From NCBI RefSeq assembly GCF_001262635.1, contig NZ_JXYH01000003.1, positions 1-64,000 of the forward strand: a DNA stretch of 64,000 nucleotides, in the 5' to 3' direction. Positions 60,028-64,000 of the stretch are shown piece by piece. The stretch's first letter is position 1; every line of letters begins with the position of its first letter. The stretch comes from Aestuariivita boseongensis. Its GTDB lineage: Bacteria; Pseudomonadota; Alphaproteobacteria; Rhodobacterales; Rhodobacteraceae. Under the pieces are notes generated by a model. It was given only the letters and a program-made list of their open reading frames with translations. It did not search any database and was not told where the DNA came from. The position numbers were made by a program, and so were the translations under genes.

Positions 60028-60830
60028 TGCGCTGCCTCCGTCCGGCCCATGATCTCTTCTTCCATGTCCCAGATCATGCCTAGGATCTCCTCGCGCTTCT
60101 CACCGAATTCGGGATGTTTCTTGACCTCGCGCAGATCGGCGCCCACGCCCATCTCGGCAAAGGGCAGACGGTATTCGCGGTGAATGCGCCCCGGCCGCGG
60201 GGCCATGACGAGAAGCCGTTCGCCCAAGAGCAACGCCTCCTCCACCGAGTGGGTGATCAGGATGATGGTCTTGCCGGTCTCTTTCCACAGCTTCAGAACC
60301 AGCCCCTGCATCTTCTCGCGCGTCAGCGCATCCAGCGCGCCCAGAGGCTCATCCATCAGGATGACATCCGGGTCATTAGCCAGGCACCGCGCCAGCGCCA
60401 CACGCTGCTGCATGCCGCCCGACAGCTCATAAACCGCCTTATCCTTGAAATCCTGCAGGCCGACGACATCCAGCAGATGGTCCACGATCTCGGCCTTGTC
60501 GTTCTTGGGCATGCCCTTCATCGACGGCCCAAAGCCCACATTCTCGCGCACGCTCATCCATTCGAACAACGCGCCCTGCTGGAAGACCATGCCGCGTTCC
60601 GCGTCCGGGCCCTTGACCGTATGGCCGTTCATCACGATCTGGCCTTCGGTCGGGGCCAGAAAGCCCGCGAGGATATTCAAAAGCGTGGTCTTGCCGCAGC
60701 CCGACGGGCCAAGCACGCTCATCAATTCCCCTTCTTTCAGGTGAAGCGTCACATCCTTCAGCGCTTGAACCGAACTGCCATTTGGCAGGTCGAACCGCAT
60801 GGAGATATTCTCGATGGATAATCCGGTCAT
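60024..60830 (-). CDS. tauB: Taurine ABC transporter ATPase TauB-like
   Basis: 268 residues. Walker A LGPSGCGKTTLLNILAG, Q-loop MVFQQGALFEWMSVRENVGFG, signature ELSGGMQQRVALARCLA, Walker B VILMDEPLGALD, switch His in ILITHSVEEALLLG. ATG 60830 (MTGLSIENISM) with GGGGA upstream is preferred over earlier in-frame codons. Hairpins separate it from tauA. Confidence 0.94.
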   Translation of the reverse strand: MTGLSIENISMRFDLPNGSSVQALKDVTLHLKEGELMSVLGPSGCGKTTLLNILAGFLAPTEGQIVMNGHTVKGPDAERGMVFQQGALFEWMSVRENVGFGPSMKGMPKNDKAEIVDHLLDVVGLQDFKDKAVYELSGGMQQRVALARCLANDPDVILMDEPLGALDALTREKMQGLVLKLWKETGKTIILITHSVEEALLLGERLLVMAPRPGRIHREYRLPFAEMGVGADLREVKKHPEFGEKREEILGMIWDMEEEIMGRTEAAQ

Positions 60831-60850
60831 GATGTCCCCGTCATGAGCGC

Positions 60851-60940
60851 GCAAGGACGTTGCAACGTCCTTGCAAAAATCTTCCAAGATTTTTGCCCGC
60901 CCCAGGGCAGGCGTTGCGGCGCACCCGAAAGATGCGCCGC
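60851..60940 (-). repeat. Three hairpins between tauA and tauB
   Basis: Inverted repeats at 60851-60874 (perfect, centre GTTGCAAC), 60873-60896 (11-bp arms, loop CC) and 60916-60940 (8-bp arms GCGGCGCA/TGCGCCGC). They fill the gap between the tauA stop and tauB start in the mRNA and could stabilise the tauA part of the transcript. Confidence 0.85.
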
Positions 60941-60947
60941 GCCGATC

Positions 60948-61958
60948 TTACATGCCCTGCGCAGCCGCCAGAGGCCCGGTGTTGACGGCATTCTCATAGC
61001 TGTCCAGCGCCGCGTCGATGGAGCCTGCATTCACAAAGACATCCGCAACGCCCTTCATGAATTCCTGCGCGCCACCGCCCAGCCATTTCGCGCTCAGCTG
61101 GTCGTCGACATTGGGGAACACGAAGGTCGCCATGGTCGCCGCCGTGTCGGCCTCGTCCATACCCGCATCCTTGGCGATCACCGGCAGCATTTCCGCGTGA
61201 TTGGCCTCGTCGGCCCACATCGCGTTGGCATCGGCAGTCACTTTCAGGAACTTCGCCACCAGCTCGCTTTCTTCCGCCACGAACCCAGCCGGAGCTGAGG
61301 TCACGTCAAACACCAGAATGCCCAGCTCTTCCTTCTCGGCCCCGGTCAGCAGCACATTGCCGCTTTCCTTCATGCGCCGCAGCGCACCGCCCCAGCCACA
61401 GGCCATATCCACCGATCCCTGGCTCAGCGCAGCCGCGCCATCTGCGGGCGCCATGTCGACCACGTCAAGGCTATCCAGCGCGACGCCGAAGTGATCCATC
61501 TGCTTGAGGAAGCCATAATGCGCCGCCGTCCCCAACGGCACAGCCACCTTCTTGCCCGCCAGCTCATCCGCGCTGTCCTTGTCGATCTCCAGATCGGTGC
61601 GCACCACGCAATTGTCATTGTCGGAATAGCTCACCGCCACATCGACGATCTGCAGATCCTGGCCGGCGCTTGTGGCCACAACGAAAGGCGGCACGCCCTG
61701 GCTGACCGACATCTGTACATCGCCCGACGCCATGGCCGCACTCATCGCGGTCCCGGTGTCAAAGCTCACCCAGTTGATCTTCACACCCATCTCTTCTTCA
61801 TAGGTGCCCATGACCTTGGCGTATTGGAACGGCATCGGCCATTCCAGGAAATACCCCACGGTGATCTCGCCGCCATGGCCGCCAGCCAGCGCAGCCTGCG
61901 CACCGGTCATCATCGCCAAACCGGCAGCAGCCCCCATGAGCTTTGTTTTGAATGTCAT
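60948..61958 (-). CDS. tauA: Taurine ABC transporter substrate-binding protein TauA-like
   Basis: Periplasmic binding protein, 336 residues, with an N-terminal signal (FKTKLMGAAAGLAMMTGAQAALAG). ITVGYFLEWPMPFQYAKVMGTYEEEMGVKINWVSFDTGTAMSAAMASGDVQMSVSQGVPPFV is the TauA-type start. Three ATGs in a row (61964, 61961, 61958); 61958 has the best spacing to GGGAG. Genomic link to tpa across the divergent promoter supports taurine as the ligand. Confidence 0.92.
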   Translation of the reverse strand: MTFKTKLMGAAAGLAMMTGAQAALAGGHGGEITVGYFLEWPMPFQYAKVMGTYEEEMGVKINWVSFDTGTAMSAAMASGDVQMSVSQGVPPFVVATSAGQDLQIVDVAVSYSDNDNCVVRTDLEIDKDSADELAGKKVAVPLGTAAHYGFLKQMDHFGVALDSLDVVDMAPADGAAALSQGSVDMACGWGGALRRMKESGNVLLTGAEKEELGILVFDVTSAPAGFVAEESELVAKFLKVTADANAMWADEANHAEMLPVIAKDAGMDEADTAATMATFVFPNVDDQLSAKWLGGGAQEFMKGVADVFVNAGSIDAALDSYENAVNTGPLAAAQGM

Positions 61959-62353
61959 CATCATCTCTCCCATCTGCGCCACCTTCCAGGGTGGCTGTCA
62001 TTAAGACGGTCCTTCGCCGCCTGAATTCTGTGCACATGCACCGCGACCCGTCCAAGCGGGCCACCCTGATCCCAAACCATATCCTCTCACCGATCAATGG
62101 TTTTTCTTTGAGGGCCTTCCGCGCCCGTCGCGGTCAAATCTCTGTCCTGCAAGGAAAATTCCGCCCCAAAACCAAGGATGTAAGGCGCGGGGGCACGATT
62201 GACCCAGCGGTAACCACCCGTGACTGGACTCAGATCACCCAGCAGACTGGCCCTAACCCAATTGCACAAATCCTTCGCATGTACGAATAAAGTGGGATCA
62301 AAGCCGCAATCCGGCTTGCCCCGCCGCGCACATCCATAAGGGAGAAGGACGTC
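61959..62353. promoter_or_regulatory. Divergent tauA/tpa promoter region
   Basis: 395 bases between divergent genes. Two CTGG-type direct repeats (CTGGACTCAG at 62224-62233 and CTGGCCCTAA at 62247-62256, starts 23 bases apart) lie about 100 bases upstream of tpa. In Rhodobacter the MocR-type activator TauR binds direct repeats at tpa, so these are candidates. The rest has no ORF or RNA that I recognise. Confidence 0.5.
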
Positions 62354-63745
62354 ATGGACGGCACGTTCAATGAAAACGACATCAGCCACGTGGTCGAAGC
62401 CGACCGCAGCCACATCTGGCACCACCTGACCCAGCACAAACCCTATGAAACCTCCGATCCCCGCATCATCGTCGAAGGCAAGGGCATGAAAGTGTGGGAC
62501 CAGAAGGGCAAGGAACATCTCGACGGCGTCTCGGGCGCGGTCTGGACGGTGAATGTGGGCTATGGCCGTGAAAGCATCGCCAACGCCGTGCGCGACCAGC
62601 TGATCAAGCTGAACTATTTTGCCGGTGCCGCCGGGTCTGTCCCCGGTGCGATTTTTGCCGAACGCCTGATCGACAAGATGCCGGGCATGAGCCGCGTCTA
62701 TTACTGCAACTCCGGCTCCGAGGCGAACGAGAAAGCCTTTAAGATGGTCCGCCAGATTGCGCATGCAAAATACGGCGGCAAGAAGCACAAGATCCTCTAC
62801 CGCGACCGCGACTATCACGGCACCACCATCGGCTGCCTCAGCGCGGGCGGTCAGGACGAACGCAACGCCCAATACGGCCCCTTCGCACCGGGCTTTGTGC
62901 GCGTACCCCACTGCCTGGAATACCGCAAACACGAACAGGACGGCGCGCCGGATCAGAACTACGGCGAATGGGCCGCAGATCAGATCGAGGCGGTCATCCT
63001 GCGCGAAGGCCCCGACACCGTGGGCGCACTCTGCCTCGAACCCGTGACCGCAGGTGGCGGCGTCATCACCCCGCCAGAGGGCTATTGGGAACTTGTGCAG
63101 GAGATCTGCAAGAAATACGACATCCTGCTGCATATCGACGAGGTTGTCTGCGGTGTGGGCCGCACCGGTACATGGTTCGGCTATCAGAACTACGGCGTGA
63201 AACCCGACATGGTGACCATGGCCAAGGGCGTTGCCTCCGGCTATGCCGCCATCGCCTGCCTTGTCACCACCGAAGAGGTGTTCGAGAAATTCAAGGACGC
63301 CCCCGAAGACAAGCTGAACTATTTCCGCGACATCTCCACCTTCGGCGGCTGCACCGCGGGCCCTGCGGCGGCCATCGAAAACATGCGCATCATCGAAGAT
63401 GAAGGCCTGCTGCAAAACACCCTCGACATGGGCGAACGCCTGATGGGCAATCTCCATGCCCTGATGGAGAAACACGCCGTGATCGGCGATGTGCGCGGCA
63501 AGGGCCTCTTCTGCGGGGCCGAACTGGTGGCGGATCGCGGCACCAGGGATCCGGTGGACGAAAAGCTGGCCCAAGCGGTCGTGGCGGATTGCATGGCGCA
63601 AGGGGTGATTATCGGCGTGACCAACCGCTCGGTGCCCGGCAAGAACAACACGCTCTGCTTCTCGCCCGCGCTGATCGCGACACCCGACGATATCGACCAC
63701 CTGACCGATGCCGTCGACCAGGCCCTGGGCCGCGTGTTCGGATAA
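62354..63745 (+). CDS. tpa: Taurine:pyruvate aminotransferase
   Basis: Class III omega-aminotransferase, 463 residues, converting taurine + pyruvate to sulfoacetaldehyde + alanine. Sequence fits the Tpa family: SHVVEADRSHIWHHLTQHKPYE, GVSGAVWTVNVGYGRESIANAVRDQL, YCNSGSEANEKAFKMVRQIA, DYHGTTIGCLSAGGQ, EPVTAGGGVITPPEGYW, IDEVVCGVGRTGTWFGYQNYGVKPDMVTMAKGVASGYAAI with the PLP lysine (about residue 290). ATG 62354 follows AAGGGAGAAGGACGTC. Downstream genes (tauR, xsc, pta) may lie beyond the edge. Confidence 0.95.
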   Translation: MDGTFNENDISHVVEADRSHIWHHLTQHKPYETSDPRIIVEGKGMKVWDQKGKEHLDGVSGAVWTVNVGYGRESIANAVRDQLIKLNYFAGAAGSVPGAIFAERLIDKMPGMSRVYYCNSGSEANEKAFKMVRQIAHAKYGGKKHKILYRDRDYHGTTIGCLSAGGQDERNAQYGPFAPGFVRVPHCLEYRKHEQDGAPDQNYGEWAADQIEAVILREGPDTVGALCLEPVTAGGGVITPPEGYWELVQEICKKYDILLHIDEVVCGVGRTGTWFGYQNYGVKPDMVTMAKGVASGYAAIACLVTTEEVFEKFKDAPEDKLNYFRDISTFGGCTAGPAAAIENMRIIEDEGLLQNTLDMGERLMGNLHALMEKHAVIGDVRGKGLFCGAELVADRGTRDPVDEKLAQAVVADCMAQGVIIGVTNRSVPGKNNTLCFSPALIATPDDIDHLTDAVDQALGRVFG

Positions 63746-63757
63746 AAACCCAAACGC

Positions 63758-63778
63758 GCCCCGGACCTGATCCGGGGC
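63758..63778 (+). terminator. Hairpin after tpa
   Basis: GCCCCGGA (63758-63765) / TCCGGGGC (63771-63778), loop CCTGA, followed by CTCTCCCTCTC. Poor U-tail, so a weak terminator. Confidence 0.6.
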
Positions 63779-64000
63779 CTCTCCCTCTCACAGACCTGGG
63801 ACGCGACCCTCACATTTCGCGCCCCAGGCCTGCTTCGGGGCGTTCAGCGAAAAGGATGCCTGACACGCATCCCCTATGGCCCGCAGCCGATTGCCCCAGC
63901 CAGGCCAAACTCTCAACCATCCCTTTCCATTCGGCAAATCCACCGCGCGGCGCGTTAACGCCCGCGCCGGTCATACAAACCGGTGCGCGGGTTGTGCACC
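63779..64000. other. Right edge of the window without a gene
   Basis: About 220 bases without an ORF. Near the end, CCGCGCCGGT and ACCGGTGCGCGG (63962-63990) form an imperfect inverted repeat, perhaps an operator or promoter element for an off-window gene. Confidence 0.4.

Overview
The window looks like chromosomal DNA from a marine alphaproteobacterium of the Rhodobacteraceae (Roseobacter-type). The evidence is GC-rich coding with strong GC3, malyl-CoA lyase Mcl1 of the ethylmalonyl-CoA pathway, a TrcR (DUF1013) protein, a DUF1244 protein, a FYDLN-type TIGR02300 protein, COQ9, taurine:pyruvate aminotransferase with a taurine ABC transporter, and an FeS-type (CryB/PhrB) photolyase. I saw no transposase, integrase, phage gene or CRISPR array. 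The region reads as ordinary core and accessory chromosome.

Layout. 0-9.6 kb: recR and a small membrane protein, a type III PLP decarboxylase divergent from a fluoroacetate-dehalogenase-like hydrolase, trcR, RNase T2, a DUF4242/LysR divergent pair, two quinone oxidoreductases, coq9, rpsU. 9.6-19.5 kb: a small membrane protein plus HlyD pair, the GST yghU, a DsrE-family gene with an in-frame UGA, two GMC oxidoreductases, lrp/ald, mscL and a second GST. 19.6-30 kb: ytoQ, pheT, a BLUF photoreceptor, pheS, a serine hydrolase plus MFS pair, rplT/rpmI, pyk. 30-37 kb: N-formylglutamate amidohydrolase, DUF1244, leuA with a leucine leader peptide, a LuxR solo, SDR and photolyase. 36.3-39.7 kb: an operon dgcN-dgcA-dat-maoC that looks like D-amino-acid (D-glutamate) catabolism. 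40-49 kb: mcl1, a 5TM-LYT sensor with a degenerate output domain, lrp/lysE, accA, a GntR-controlled ABC transporter, a YgjP-like protease, tRNA-Ala. 49-58 kb: a glycosyltransferase and one long chemotaxis operon (STAS-cheY-cheA-cheW-cheR-cheY-unknown-[decayed gene]-cheB-cheD), followed by about 0.9 kb without a recognised gene that may encode a structured RNA. 58.7-64 kb: taurine uptake (tauABC) divergent from tpa.

How genes may work together. Taurine taken up by TauABC is transaminated by Tpa, giving sulfoacetaldehyde and alanine; alanine dehydrogenase, elsewhere in the window, could regenerate pyruvate and release ammonium. AccA and Mcl1 both serve acyl-CoA metabolism. DgcN, DgcA and Dat fit use of D-amino acids from peptidoglycan. 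BLUF and CryB-type proteins suggest blue-light sensing or repair.

The most interesting signals are: a leucine leader peptide whose hairpin buries a second ribosome binding site just before leuA; a conserved C-terminus lying behind an in-frame UGA in the DsrE-family gene; a CheB whose receiver domain lacks the phospho-acceptor Asp; a probably frameshifted gene inside the che operon; arrays of perfect palindromes (several centred on TTCGAA) in intergenic and 3' regions; hairpins between substrate-binding-protein and ATPase genes in both ABC operons; and a candidate 400-nt structured RNA upstream of the che operon. All functional calls are by recognition of motifs and family sequences; no database search was run.
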